Assembly (NCBI GenBank): GCA_029068025.1
Contig: JAIEDJ010000332.1
Location: forward strand, 1-5,531
DNA: 5,531 nucleotides
Direction: 5' to 3'
DNA from: Oscillospiraceae bacterium
GTDB taxonomy: Bacteria; Bacillota; Clostridia; Oscillospirales; Ruminococcaceae
This document shows positions 1-5,481 of the stretch, in pieces. The position numbers were made by a program, and so were the translations under genes. A model generated the notes under the pieces. The model searched no databases. It saw nothing but the letters and a program-made list of their open reading frames with translations, and was not told where the DNA came from. Position 1 is the stretch's first letter; the number at the start of each line of letters is the position of its first letter.

Positions 1-524
1 ATAACCGCAAAGATATAGTACCCGTCAAACGGCGGAACAGTGATAAGATTCAGCACGGCAAGATACGCGCAGATCTGCGATGCCATGACCAGCGCCAGCG
101 CAATATAAACAGCCGTTTCCGACGCAACAAGGACAAGTATCACCTTTGCGATTATCATCAGAATAAATCCGAGCACAAACAGCGACAGCGGCCCCGTCAG
201 CGAGATCAGCGTCACGGCAGTGTTCTGGGAAACCTTTCGGCAGCGGTTGAAGCTGATCGGCACTTGCTTTGACCAGCCTATGCAGCACAGACCCATGCAC
301 AGCGCACCCATCCAATCTATATGAACAAGCGGGTTCATTGTCAGCATTCCGTACTGCTCGGCGGTATCATCACCAAGCTGCTTTGCCACCCAGCCTCTCG
401 CGAACGCCCTGAACGGGAACACCAAAAACAATATCACAAGCACGGAGAAGAACGATTGTATAACAATTATCATCGATTCCTCGCCCATGAAATAACTCAA
501 CAGTTCAAGTATAGGCCCCTTCAA
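1..524 (-). CDS. Site-2 protease (M50) family membrane protein lacking the zinc motif, 3' end cut by window
   Basis: Read from 524 downwards, 174 codons are open to the window edge. Residues 19-38 form a hydrophobic helix leading into RAFARGWVAKQLGDDTA (39-55), then LTMNPLVHIDWMG (61-73), hydrophobic stretches near 103-126 and 128-158, and LNLITVPPFDG (158-168). This is the layout of bacterial M50 intramembrane metalloproteases: HEFAHxWVAxxLGD, TLNPLxHID, then LNLxPxPPLDG, whose Asp is the third zinc ligand. The Asp (167) is kept, but the HExxH position reads R39-A-F-A-R43, so both His ligands and the catalytic Glu are missing. The protein is probably membrane-embedded and proteolytically inactive, perhaps keeping a binding role. 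The TTG start at 524 is chosen because GAGGTG lies 8 nt upstream; an ATG at 488 is the alternative but has no good RBS. In Clostridia such genes often precede scpA; the next gene is outside the window. Family assignment is from motif recall. Confidence 0.8.
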   Translation of the reverse strand, partial: MKGPILELLSYFMGEESMIIVIQSFFSVLVILFLVFPFRAFARGWVAKQLGDDTAEQYGMLTMNPLVHIDWMGALCMGLCCIGWSKQVPISFNRCRKVSQNTAVTLISLTGPLSLFVLGFILMIIAKVILVLVASETAVYIALALVMASQICAYLAVLNLITVPPFDGYYIFAV

Positions 525-532
525 ATCTTCAA

Positions 533-539
533 CACCTCT
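533..539 (-). promoter_or_regulatory. RBS that decides a TTG start
   Basis: On the minus strand AGAGGTG sits 8 nt before the TTG at 524-522. No comparable site precedes the in-frame ATG at 488-486, so the M50-like protein most likely starts at TTG, giving 12 extra residues (LKGPILELLSYF). An in-frame stop lies shortly upstream, so no longer form is possible from this transcript. Confidence 0.6.
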
Positions 540-580
540 GTTCTTAAAGCAAAAGCAATTTTAAAACGATATTCTATTAT

Positions 581-609
581 ATTATAACGCATTTGGAAAA
601 TTATTTCAA
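581..609 (-). promoter_or_regulatory. Sigma-70/SigA-type promoter for the M50-like gene
   Basis: On the minus strand TTGAAA (609-604) and TATAAT (586-581) are separated by exactly 17 nt. Transcription should begin near 574, giving a 5' leader of about 50 nt before the TTG start. It is divergent from the promoter at 650-678; the two -35 boxes are 40 nt apart. The surrounding sequence is AT-rich and shows no clear operator palindrome. Confidence 0.75.
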
Positions 610-649
610 GGGGGTAAGGCAAATTTTTTCAAGTATTTCATAAAACCGC

Positions 650-678
650 TTGACAAATTTTTCTGAACGGTGTATAAT
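650..678 (+). promoter_or_regulatory. Consensus SigA-type promoter for the ilvA leader
   Basis: A perfect TTGACA (650-655) and a perfect TATAAT (673-678) are separated by 17 nt. This is as strong as housekeeping promoters get, and it fits a transcript controlled afterwards by a leader RNA rather than by promoter strength. The start point should be near 685, about 310 nt ahead of the ilvA ATG. Confidence 0.85.
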
Positions 679-684
679 AACCTT

Positions 685-964
685 GTAAATGCGAAGATGG
701 GTGCGCTTTTCAGCGCCGCACCGGAGAAAAGATCTTTCAGAGAGCTGCCGTTTGGTGCAAGGCAGTAAGATCCCTTCGATACGATCCGCCCGGAGCAGGG
801 TTTTTGAACGAGATATTTCCTCAGACAAAAAGCGGAAAACGATCTCTATTAAAGAATCACGGTGCCTCACCGTTAGCGGAGGGTGCATTGACGGATGTAC
901 GGAAATAACAATTTTTAAAGTTTCAGCCCTGTCCGTCGTAATATCTTACGGACGGGGCTTTCCT
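685..964 (+). promoter_or_regulatory. T-box-like riboswitch leader of ilvA (atypical)
   Basis: Probable tRNA-sensing leader. Bases 731-772 fold as GAUCUU (731-736)/AAGAUC (767-772), an AGAGAG bulge region (739-744), then CUGCC (745-749)/GGCAG (761-765) closing a loop that contains UUGGUG. This is the characteristic apical half of T-box Stem I. GCACCGG (718-724) can pair with CCGGAGC (790-796) to close Stem I. The specifier side (773-789) contains several triplets, among them AUC (784-786, Ile), ACG (781-783, Thr) and UAC (780-782); AUC would suit an ilvA gene, but the sequence alone does not settle it. CCG-UUAG-CGG (870-879) resembles the Stem III loop. GACGGA (890-895) can pair with UCCGUC (932-937), excluding the terminator. 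AGGGUG (880-885) matches the start of the T-box consensus AGGGUGGNACC, but the next base is C, and no UGG occurs anywhere after Stem I. The overlapping 96-codon reading frame is not considered a gene. Confidence 0.6.
925..964 (+). terminator. Leader terminator hairpin upstream of ilvA
   Basis: AGCCCTGTCCGT (925-936) pairs with ACGGACGGGGCT (948-959): 12 bp with one G-U, around an 11-nt loop, followed by a short, interrupted T tract (TTTCCT, 959-964). Its 5' strand can instead pair with GACGGA at 890-895 or the second copy ACGGA at 899-903, which is the usual terminator/antiterminator switch. The weak T tract makes efficient intrinsic termination uncertain. The ilvA RBS AGGAGG (982-987) lies 18 nt past the tract and is not buried in this stem. 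Confidence 0.65.
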
Positions 965-995
965 ATGCCCCGCCAATAATCAGGAGGCAAATATT

Positions 996-2201
996 ATGCT
1001 AACACTCGACAGTATCTACAAGGCGTCTCACGTACTTAAAGAGGTGATCAGACAGACCGATCTGATCAAAGCACCTAAGATCAACCCGAACGCCGAGGTC
1101 TACCTCAAGACCGAGAATCTCCAGGTAACAGGCTCGTTCAAGGTTCGCGGCGCGTATTACAAGATCTCCACGCTCACCCCCGAGGAACGCGAAAAGGGCG
1201 TTATCGCCTGCTCCGCGGGCAACCACGCGCAAGGCGTGGCGCTCGCCGCAACTAAGGCAGGTATCAAGTCTCTGATCTGCCTGCCCGACGGCGCTCCGAT
1301 CTCCAAGGTTGAGGCGACCAAGGGCTACGGCGCGGACGTGTGCCTTGTCCCGGGAGTTTATGACGACGCGTACAACATGGCGCTCAAGCTCCGCGATGAA
1401 AAGGGCTACACGTTCATCCACCCGTTCGACGACGAAAACGTAATCGCGGGTCAGGGCACCATCGGACTTGAATTGCTTGAGCAGCTCCCCGATATGGACG
1501 CGGTGGTCGTTCCAGTCGGCGGCGGCGGACTCATCTCGGGCGTTGCGTTCGCGATAAAGTCTCTGAACCCGAATATCAAGGTCTACGGCGTACAGGCGGC
1601 GGGCGCTCCGTCCATGGCGAACTCCGTTCACGATAAAAAGATCGAGCGTCTTGAAAGGGTGTCCACCATAGCGGACGGTATCGCGGTCAAGGAACCCGGA
1701 GAGCACACGTTCGACTACTGCTCCAAGTACGTAGACGAGATCGTGACCGTCACCGAGGACGAGATCTCCTGCGCTATCCTCTCGCTGATCGAGCAGCAGA
1801 AGCTTATCGCCGAGGGCGCGGGCGCTGTATCGGTAGCGGCGGTAATGTTCGACAAGGTGCCCGTTAAGGGCAAGAAGGTGGTCTGCCTCGTTTCGGGCGG
1901 AAACATCGACGTTACAATACTTAATCTTGTCATCAGACGCGGTCTTGTCCAGAGCGGACGCGCTTCTCTGCTCACTATCGAGCTTGTGGACAAGCCCGGA
2001 CAGCTTGTCGGCGTATCAAAGATCATCGCGGACTTGGGCGGCAATGTCACCGCCGTGCATCACGAACGCGCTGACGGCAACGAGAATTCGATCAACGGCT
2101 GCTTCCTCAGAATTCAGCTTGAAACACGAAACTTCGAGCACCTTGAGCAGATCAGAAAAGCTCTCAAGGACGCGGGCTTCAAGGTATTGGATAACGCGTA
2201 A
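996..2201 (+). CDS. ilvA: Threonine ammonia-lyase with C-terminal ACT domain
   Basis: PLP-dependent cytosolic enzyme that deaminates L-threonine to 2-ketobutyrate and ammonia, the first committed step towards isoleucine; some members act in threonine catabolism. At 401 residues it is the medium-length form. Visible motifs are the PLP-lysine motif GSFKVRGA (K49), the cofactor/substrate loop SAGNHAQGVA (73-82), the glycine-rich phosphate-binding loop PVGGGGLISG (173-182) and VSGGNID (about 304-310). Residues 325-401 form one ACT domain, beginning LLTIELVDKPGQLVGV, which would bind an allosteric amino-acid ligand. The ATG is preceded by AGGAGG at 982-987 with 8 nt spacing. It lies behind a strong promoter and a T-box-like leader, which favours a biosynthetic role under amino-acid control. 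Its TAA shares a base with the next ATG. Related serine/threonine dehydratases (TdcB type) cannot be excluded, since the exact substrate preference is not visible. Confidence 0.95.
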   Translation: MLTLDSIYKASHVLKEVIRQTDLIKAPKINPNAEVYLKTENLQVTGSFKVRGAYYKISTLTPEEREKGVIACSAGNHAQGVALAATKAGIKSLICLPDGAPISKVEATKGYGADVCLVPGVYDDAYNMALKLRDEKGYTFIHPFDDENVIAGQGTIGLELLEQLPDMDAVVVPVGGGGLISGVAFAIKSLNPNIKVYGVQAAGAPSMANSVHDKKIERLERVSTIADGIAVKEPGEHTFDYCSKYVDEIVTVTEDEISCAILSLIEQQKLIAEGAGAVSVAAVMFDKVPVKGKKVVCLVSGGNIDVTILNLVIRRGLVQSGRASLLTIELVDKPGQLVGVSKIIADLGGNVTAVHHERADGNENSINGCFLRIQLETRNFEHLEQIRKALKDAGFKVLDNA

Positions 2202-2746
2202 TGCTGTTTGTTCAACAGATTGATTTAATTTACACAAAGTACACACGTGGAAGCAATTTCGCGAACATGCGGCGTTCAATAAGATTTTTGCCGGTCGAGT
2301 TTGACAAGGCAAAAATTACGGAAGAGATATTGTTCGATAAAGCAGTGATCTATCAATCGGAAGACGGACTGAATTTACACGAGCGCAGTCGAAAAACAAA
2401 GCCGCTCGGAGAGAACGCCTTTTTTGACGGGAAATTCTCGGATTTTTTCGGGAACAGGATATTCATAAAGCGCGCTGAAAACAGTTATGAAATACTCTAC
2501 ACCGACAAGGTACAGCACGGCTGGATAAAGAGCAAATTCAAGCTCACGGACAGCACGAGCGGTCGGATCATCTACAACGAGCGCCATGGCAGCTATTTCG
2601 ATTCCCCGATATGGTATTACTATGTCACAACGTTCAATTTCGTCTGCACAGATAAGGAGAATTTCAAGCCGAAGCTCTTCTTCATCAAGGAGCCGGATCA
2701 CGTTTTTACGGATATGAAGAAGCTGCGCTACAGCGGAAACAGATAG
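2201..2746 (+). CDS. Unrecognised 181-residue protein in the ilvA-ridA cluster
   Basis: I do not recognise this family. The protein is soluble-looking, with no signal peptide or membrane helix, and is rich in aromatic and charged residues: DFFGNRIFIKR (81-91), SYEILYTDKVQHGWIK (95-110), FDSPIWYYYVTTFNFVC (133-149) and KPKLFFIKEP (157-166). The alternating hydrophobic pattern suggests mainly beta strands. The first ATG overlaps the ilvA stop (TAATG), which allows translational coupling, but no RBS stands at the usual distance (AAGG at 2181-2184 is 16 nt away). The first 22 codons are AT-rich and unlike the rest, so an ATG at 2267 (residue 23, MRRSIRFLPVEF) is a real alternative, also with only a weak purine stretch upstream. 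It lies in the same direction as the neighbouring genes, with a 97-nt gap before the next. Codon composition from residue 23 onwards looks coding; function is unknown. Confidence 0.65.
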   Translation: MLFVQQIDLIYTKYTRGSNFANMRRSIRFLPVEFDKAKITEEILFDKAVIYQSEDGLNLHERSRKTKPLGENAFFDGKFSDFFGNRIFIKRAENSYEILYTDKVQHGWIKSKFKLTDSTSGRIIYNERHGSYFDSPIWYYYVTTFNFVCTDKENFKPKLFFIKEPDHVFTDMKKLRYSGNR

Positions 2747-2831
2747 CCGCCTGCAATTCGCGAAAGCGCCTGTGCGAGTACAGACGGCTAGGGCAAACCG
2801 AAGGTTCTCCCGGTTCGCGGATTGCTTTTAT

Positions 2832-2837
2832 AAGGAG
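2832..2837 (+). promoter_or_regulatory. RBS fixing the start of the DUF2625-like gene
   Basis: AAGGAG ends 6 nt before the ATG at 2844. The reading frame extends upstream to an earlier ATG at 2772, but that would add 24 residues encoded by the spacer and has no RBS, so 2844 is preferred. The 97-nt spacer before it contains small imperfect hairpins (for example CTGT/ACAG around 2769-2782) but no convincing promoter or terminator. Confidence 0.8.
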
Positions 2838-2843
2838 AAAGAT

Positions 2844-3431
2844 ATGCAACTTGCAGACCTGCTTTTAAACGGAAAAAATAACATTGAGATACTGCCGCCC
2901 GATCCCGAACGTGTTAAGGAAAACGCGGAGTTTTTTCAGGCAAACGATCAGTCCGCGTTCGGTATGCTTATCCATCACAGCGGAGGTGTAACCGTAAACG
3001 GCGCCGTACGTCTGCTCGGAAGCACCGCCGACCCGAATTACCGCGATATCAAAGCGTTCAACGAACAGTTCGGCGGCAACGGATTTGTCATACTCGGTGA
3101 CGATATTTTCGGCGGTATCTTCGCATTAAATCTCGGACTGCTCCCGGAATGTCCCGGGAATATGATCTACTTCGCTCCCGACACACTGGAGTTCGAGGAT
3201 ATGGAGATAAAGCTCTCGCAGTTCTTCGAGTTTTTGAGGAACAGCGACCTTTCGGATTTTTACGGGCAGTTTTCCCCCGAGGAGTACGAAGCTCTCCGCG
3301 CGACGAACGTGGAGTTCAACAAGGTCCTGCACATTCTTCCGCCGCAGTGGAGCGCGGAATTCAACACCGAAAAGCACGACGCACGCGCGATCAGCGTTGA
3401 CGAATACTACAGATCAATATCAAACGGTTAA
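2844..3431 (+). CDS. DUF2625-like protein of unknown function
   Basis: A 195-residue protein with no membrane helix or signal peptide. Recognisable stretches are SAFGMLIHHSGGVTVNGAVR (37-56) followed by LLGS (57-60), RDIKAFN (67-73), GFVILGDDIFGGIFALNLG (80-98), GNMIYFAPDTLEFEDM (105-120), and SQFFEFLRNSDLSDFY (125-140). These match what I recall of DUF2625: a GGilid/RiLGSG segment, lpxWN, a vAxDvxGGfFAiNgG segment, a YFaPDtLxWExL segment, and a Fl.W.l.gdl..FY tail. The family has no established biochemical function that I know of. The overall style recalls SUKH/SMI1-KNR4-type proteins, which can act as immunity proteins, but I cannot show homology from sequence alone. It lies between ilvA and ridA in the same direction, 34 nt before ridA, so co-transcription is likely. 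No toxin-like gene is visible beside it. Confidence 0.75.
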   Translation: MQLADLLLNGKNNIEILPPDPERVKENAEFFQANDQSAFGMLIHHSGGVTVNGAVRLLGSTADPNYRDIKAFNEQFGGNGFVILGDDIFGGIFALNLGLLPECPGNMIYFAPDTLEFEDMEIKLSQFFEFLRNSDLSDFYGQFSPEEYEALRATNVEFNKVLHILPPQWSAEFNTEKHDARAISVDEYYRSISNG

Positions 3432-3465
3432 TTATGCCATACGGCAGTTTTGAAAGGAGTTTATT

Positions 3466-3840
3466 ATGAAAACCATTCATACGGACAACGCGCCTCAGGC
3501 TATAGGACCCTACAGCCAGGCAAAGGTATACGAGAGCGTAATGTTCAGCTCGGGGCAGATCCCGATCGATCCCGCCACCGGAGAGCTGGTATCCGGCGGC
3601 ATCGAGGAACAGACACACCGCGTATGCCAGAACCTCAAGGCAGTTCTGGAAGCGGCAGGCAGCTCGCTCGAAAAGGTGATAAAGACCAACTGCTATCTTA
3701 AGGATATCAACGATTTTGCCGCGTTCAACAAGGTGTACGCCGAATACTTCACCGAAAAGCCCGCGCGCTCCTGCGTCGGAGGGCTTCAGATCCCCAAGGG
3801 CGCTCTCGTTGAAGTAGAAGTCATCGCACAGGTAGACTGA
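3466..3840 (+). CDS. ridA: RidA family reactive enamine/imine deaminase
   Basis: A 124-residue protein, the usual length of the YjgF/YER057c/UK114 (RidA) family, whose members form trimers in the cytosol and hydrolyse 2-aminoacrylate and 2-aminocrotonate made by PLP-dependent threonine/serine dehydratases. The N-terminal segment APQAIGPYSQA (9-19) and MFSSGQIPIDPATGEL (26-41) are family hallmarks. The C-terminal signature PARSCVGGLQIPKGALVEVEV (99-119) contains R101, equivalent to the conserved catalytic Arg (R105 of enterobacterial RidA), and E116. The presence of this Arg places it with active RidA proteins rather than the Rid groups that lack it. AAGGAG (3454-3459) lies 6 nt before the ATG. 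Downstream is a strong terminator. Its place in the ilvA cluster is functionally coherent: IlvA generates the substrate. Confidence 0.95.
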   Translation: MKTIHTDNAPQAIGPYSQAKVYESVMFSSGQIPIDPATGELVSGGIEEQTHRVCQNLKAVLEAAGSSLEKVIKTNCYLKDINDFAAFNKVYAEYFTEKPARSCVGGLQIPKGALVEVEVIAQVD

Positions 3841-3863
3841 GCAGACTGACAATACGCACAAAT

Positions 3864-3902
3864 AAAAAATATCCGCAAGCATTCAACTTGCGGATATTTT
3901 TT
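3864..3902. terminator. Bidirectional intrinsic terminator between ridA and the converging gene
   Basis: A perfect 16-bp inverted repeat, 3864-3879 against 3887-3902, with a 7-nt loop. The arms end in A6 and T6, so each strand presents a GC-containing hairpin followed by U's. On the plus strand it ends the ilvA-ridA transcript 24 nt after the ridA stop. On the minus strand it ends the isomerase-like transcript; that gene's TAA (3903-3901) overlaps the outer end of the arm. Confidence 0.95.
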
Positions 3903-4689
3903 ATTTTATATTTGCCGCTATATCCATAAGGGTATCCACCGATATCTTAAGCTCCGAGAAATCTCCGTAATTGCTGCGGTACAGCTCCACGATCAGCGCT
4001 CCGTCAAAGCCGTTTGAGCGCAGCCGCTTTATCAGTGCCGAAAAATCAAAGCTGCCGCGCCCTATCGGCAGACAGTCGCGGCTGTCGTCGCCGTCGGAAA
4101 GATGACAGTGAACGATACTGTCCTTAAGAACTTCGACATATTCAAGCGGATCCTCGCCGCTGCGCCGTGCCTGCTTAAGATCAAGGACGAAATTCGCGCA
4201 GTCTCCGAGCTCGCGCTTCATCGTCTTAAGGAATTCCAAACGACCCGAAAGGCAGTAGGACACGTTCTCCTGCGCAACGGTCACGCCGTATTCCCTGCCC
4301 GCCTCCGCCAGCATTCGGAACTGCCTTAAATAATGCGACACAGTGCACTTGCTGCTGAGGATCGCGCCGTGCAGCACAAAGATCTTTGCGCCGAGCTTCT
4401 TCATGCTCCCGAAAAACTCGCGGTACAGCGCCATCATCTCGTCGATACGTCTGTCGTATTCCGAAAACACGAACACGCTCTCCATCGGCGACGAGAACGG
4501 ATGCAGGGACGTTACCTTCATTCCGTTTTCGTCACGGATACCGCATATCTGCGACAAGATCGGCTCCTGTGCCTCGCAGGTCGCGTTCGCGAACACCTCA
4601 GCGTTCTTCACGCCGAGTGCCGCAAGCTCGGCAAAAGCGTCCTCCGCGTGCAGCGGATAAAGGGACGCTGTTGAAACTCCTATGTCCAT
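3901..4689 (-). CDS. Sugar phosphate isomerase/epimerase-like TIM-barrel protein
   Basis: A 262-residue protein of the xylose-isomerase-like/AP endonuclease 2 superfamily, cytosolic, usually metal-dependent and acting on sugars, inositols or hydroxypyruvate-type substrates. Barrel-strand motifs are MDIGVSTASLY (1-11), NAEVF (29-33), VTSLHPF (59-65), IFVLHGA (103-109), VTVAQENVS (136-144), NFVLDLKQARRSG (166-178), IVHCHLSDG (192-200), LPIGRGSFDF (207-216) and ALIVELY (231-237). Likely metal/active-site residues are E141, D170, H196 and E235, with H63 and H107 lining the site. The His that often follows the D170-type Asp (DxGH) is absent; here it is DLKQ. The exact substrate cannot be told. AAGGAG (4700-4695) precedes the ATG by 5 nt. 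No promoter is evident close upstream, so it may be read from the promoter at 5482 through the structured spacer. Confidence 0.85.
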   Translation of the reverse strand: MDIGVSTASLYPLHAEDAFAELAALGVKNAEVFANATCEAQEPILSQICGIRDENGMKVTSLHPFSSPMESVFVFSEYDRRIDEMMALYREFFGSMKKLGAKIFVLHGAILSSKCTVSHYLRQFRMLAEAGREYGVTVAQENVSYCLSGRLEFLKTMKRELGDCANFVLDLKQARRSGEDPLEYVEVLKDSIVHCHLSDGDDSRDCLPIGRGSFDFSALIKRLRSNGFDGALIVELYRSNYGDFSELKISVDTLMDIAANIK

Positions 4690-4709
4690 CTTTTCTCCTT
4701 ATTTAAAAA

Positions 4710-4820
4710 AATTTCAAAATTCCGAGTTGGCGGCACGCTATGCTCCGCGCTTTGCGCTGCGCTCCGCTTAGCCGTCAACTCGGAACCGGTCGAAATTAAA
4801 ATTTCGACCTTTTTGAAATT
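4710..4820. repeat. Nested inverted-repeat element folding as a three-way junction
   Basis: Terminal arms AATTTCAAAA (4710-4719) and TTTTGAAATT (4811-4820) are perfect inverted repeats. Inside are two adjacent hairpins. The first is 4720-4734 with 4771-4785 (15 bp, one G-T pair) around a GC-rich 36-nt loop that carries GCTCCGC twice (4742-4748, 4761-4767). The second is 4788-4797 with 4800-4809 (10 bp). Only three bases outside the first hairpin's loop are left unpaired at the junction. This resembles a small MITE/REP-type dispersed repeat, or a structured RNA. On the minus strand it is followed by a U7 run (4711-4705) and then the isomerase RBS, so it could act as a terminator or attenuator in that leader. 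Confidence 0.75.
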
Positions 4821-4838
4821 CACTGACCAATCTACAGT

Positions 4839-4910
4839 TGATCTTGGCGTAAGAGCCTTCGCAACGCATTTATTATGCTGATCTTAGCGCAGAGCCTTTG
4901 CCGCGCATTT
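4839..4910. repeat. Two imperfect tandem copies of a 40-bp unit
   Basis: TGATCTTGGCG...AGAGCCTT...CGCATTT (4839-4871) recurs as TGATCTTAGCG...AGAGCCTT...CGCATTT (4879-4910), with a period of 40 and about four fifths of the bases identical, allowing one gap. It lies in the non-coding spacer next to the nested inverted repeat, and neither strand carries a plausible reading frame here. It may be part of the same repetitive unit or an independent binding-site duplication. Confidence 0.65.
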
Positions 4911-4951
4911 TAATTTCCGCCATTGGCTCGGCACTTTGCTGTAAAGCAATT

Positions 4952-5419
4952 CTATATGTAACTTTCCGATTTTACAGAGCTGTCAGAATCAACTTTTTTC
5001 TTGGAAACCACGCCGACTATGCCCATGAAAAACAGCACGACCCCGCCGAGGGCAATTTGCATCAATCCCAGAAACGCAAAAAATCCTGCGGTTTTTATCT
5101 CCGAATAAGGTACACTAAACAATGCTTTCGGACTTGTTATCGGTTCAATGAAGAACTGCCCGACAAACGCAATAAGCGCAAATACCATACCGGTTATCGC
5201 GCCGCCCTTCTTTAAATGAGTCAAAAAAACTCCGGCAACACAAACTATCGCGGCAGCAAACAGAACTATTGCGCCCGCTCTCGCAAGACAGGCCATTGCC
5301 ATCAATCTGCCGGATGTTCTGAAAGTAGTATCCGGTATTTCCAGAAATACTCCGACCACCCCGGTCAACGCAAGCAGACTGCCAATTATCAGACCTATGC
5401 TCCCGATTTTCTTCAGCAT
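4952..5419 (-). CDS. Small four-helix membrane protein, function unknown
   Basis: A 155-residue hydrophobic protein that I do not recognise. Four membrane helices are visible at about residues 7-27, 46-67, 72-92 and 110-138. Short polar connections lie between them: an outer-type loop EIPDTTFRTSGR (27-38), a positively charged loop HLKKG (68-72), and SPKALFSVPYSEIKT (96-110). The C-terminal tail KKKVDSDSSVKSESYI is charged. The positive residues at the N-terminus (KK), the second loop and the tail suggest both ends face the cytoplasm. The start is supported by GGAGG (5429-5425) 5 nt before the ATG. The stop is TAG at 4954-4952, and a weak hairpin (TTGCT/AGCAA, 4936-4949) without a T tract follows. 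No pathway can be inferred; it is upstream of the isomerase-like gene on the same strand. Confidence 0.8.
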   Translation of the reverse strand: MLKKIGSIGLIIGSLLALTGVVGVFLEIPDTTFRTSGRLMAMACLARAGAIVLFAAAIVCVAGVFLTHLKKGGAITGMVFALIAFVGQFFIEPITSPKALFSVPYSEIKTAGFFAFLGLMQIALGGVVLFFMGIVGVVSKKKVDSDSSVKSESYI

Positions 5420-5481
5420 ATTTACCTCCGATATTCTCCGATGCTTTGCCGCAAATTACAGCAGCGGTTTCCGGCAATTTT

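Noticed and set aside
25..315. 96-codon minus-strand frame starting MDGCAVHG
   Set aside because: It lies in another frame of the M50-like gene, whose frame shows family motifs throughout.
601..888. 95-codon minus-strand frame across the promoter and leader
   Set aside because: It is antisense to a strong promoter and structured leader, and its sequence is not protein-like.
689..979. 96-codon plus-strand frame through the ilvA leader
   Set aside because: The region holds paired stems of a leader RNA, the frame has no good RBS, and the protein has no recognisable features. A leader peptide is not supported.
999..1706. 235-codon minus-strand frame opposite ilvA
   Set aside because: It is a long antisense shadow caused by GC-biased codon use in ilvA; the plus strand carries unmistakable enzyme motifs.
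2844..3431. Toxin-immunity system reading of the DUF2625-like gene
   Set aside because: No polymorphic toxin, secretion signal or effector domain is visible nearby; the neighbours are metabolic genes, so only a general resemblance remains.
4333..4706. Plus-strand frames opposite the isomerase-like gene
   Set aside because: They are His/Arg-rich shadows without RBS; the minus strand encodes a coherent TIM barrel with an RBS.
4710..4910. CRISPR array
   Set aside because: There are only two imperfect 40-bp copies and palindromic hairpins, with no regular repeat-spacer pattern and no cas genes.
4936..4949. Small TTGCT/AGCAA hairpin just after the membrane-protein stop
   Set aside because: It has only 5 bp and no T tract, so it is too weak to call a terminator.
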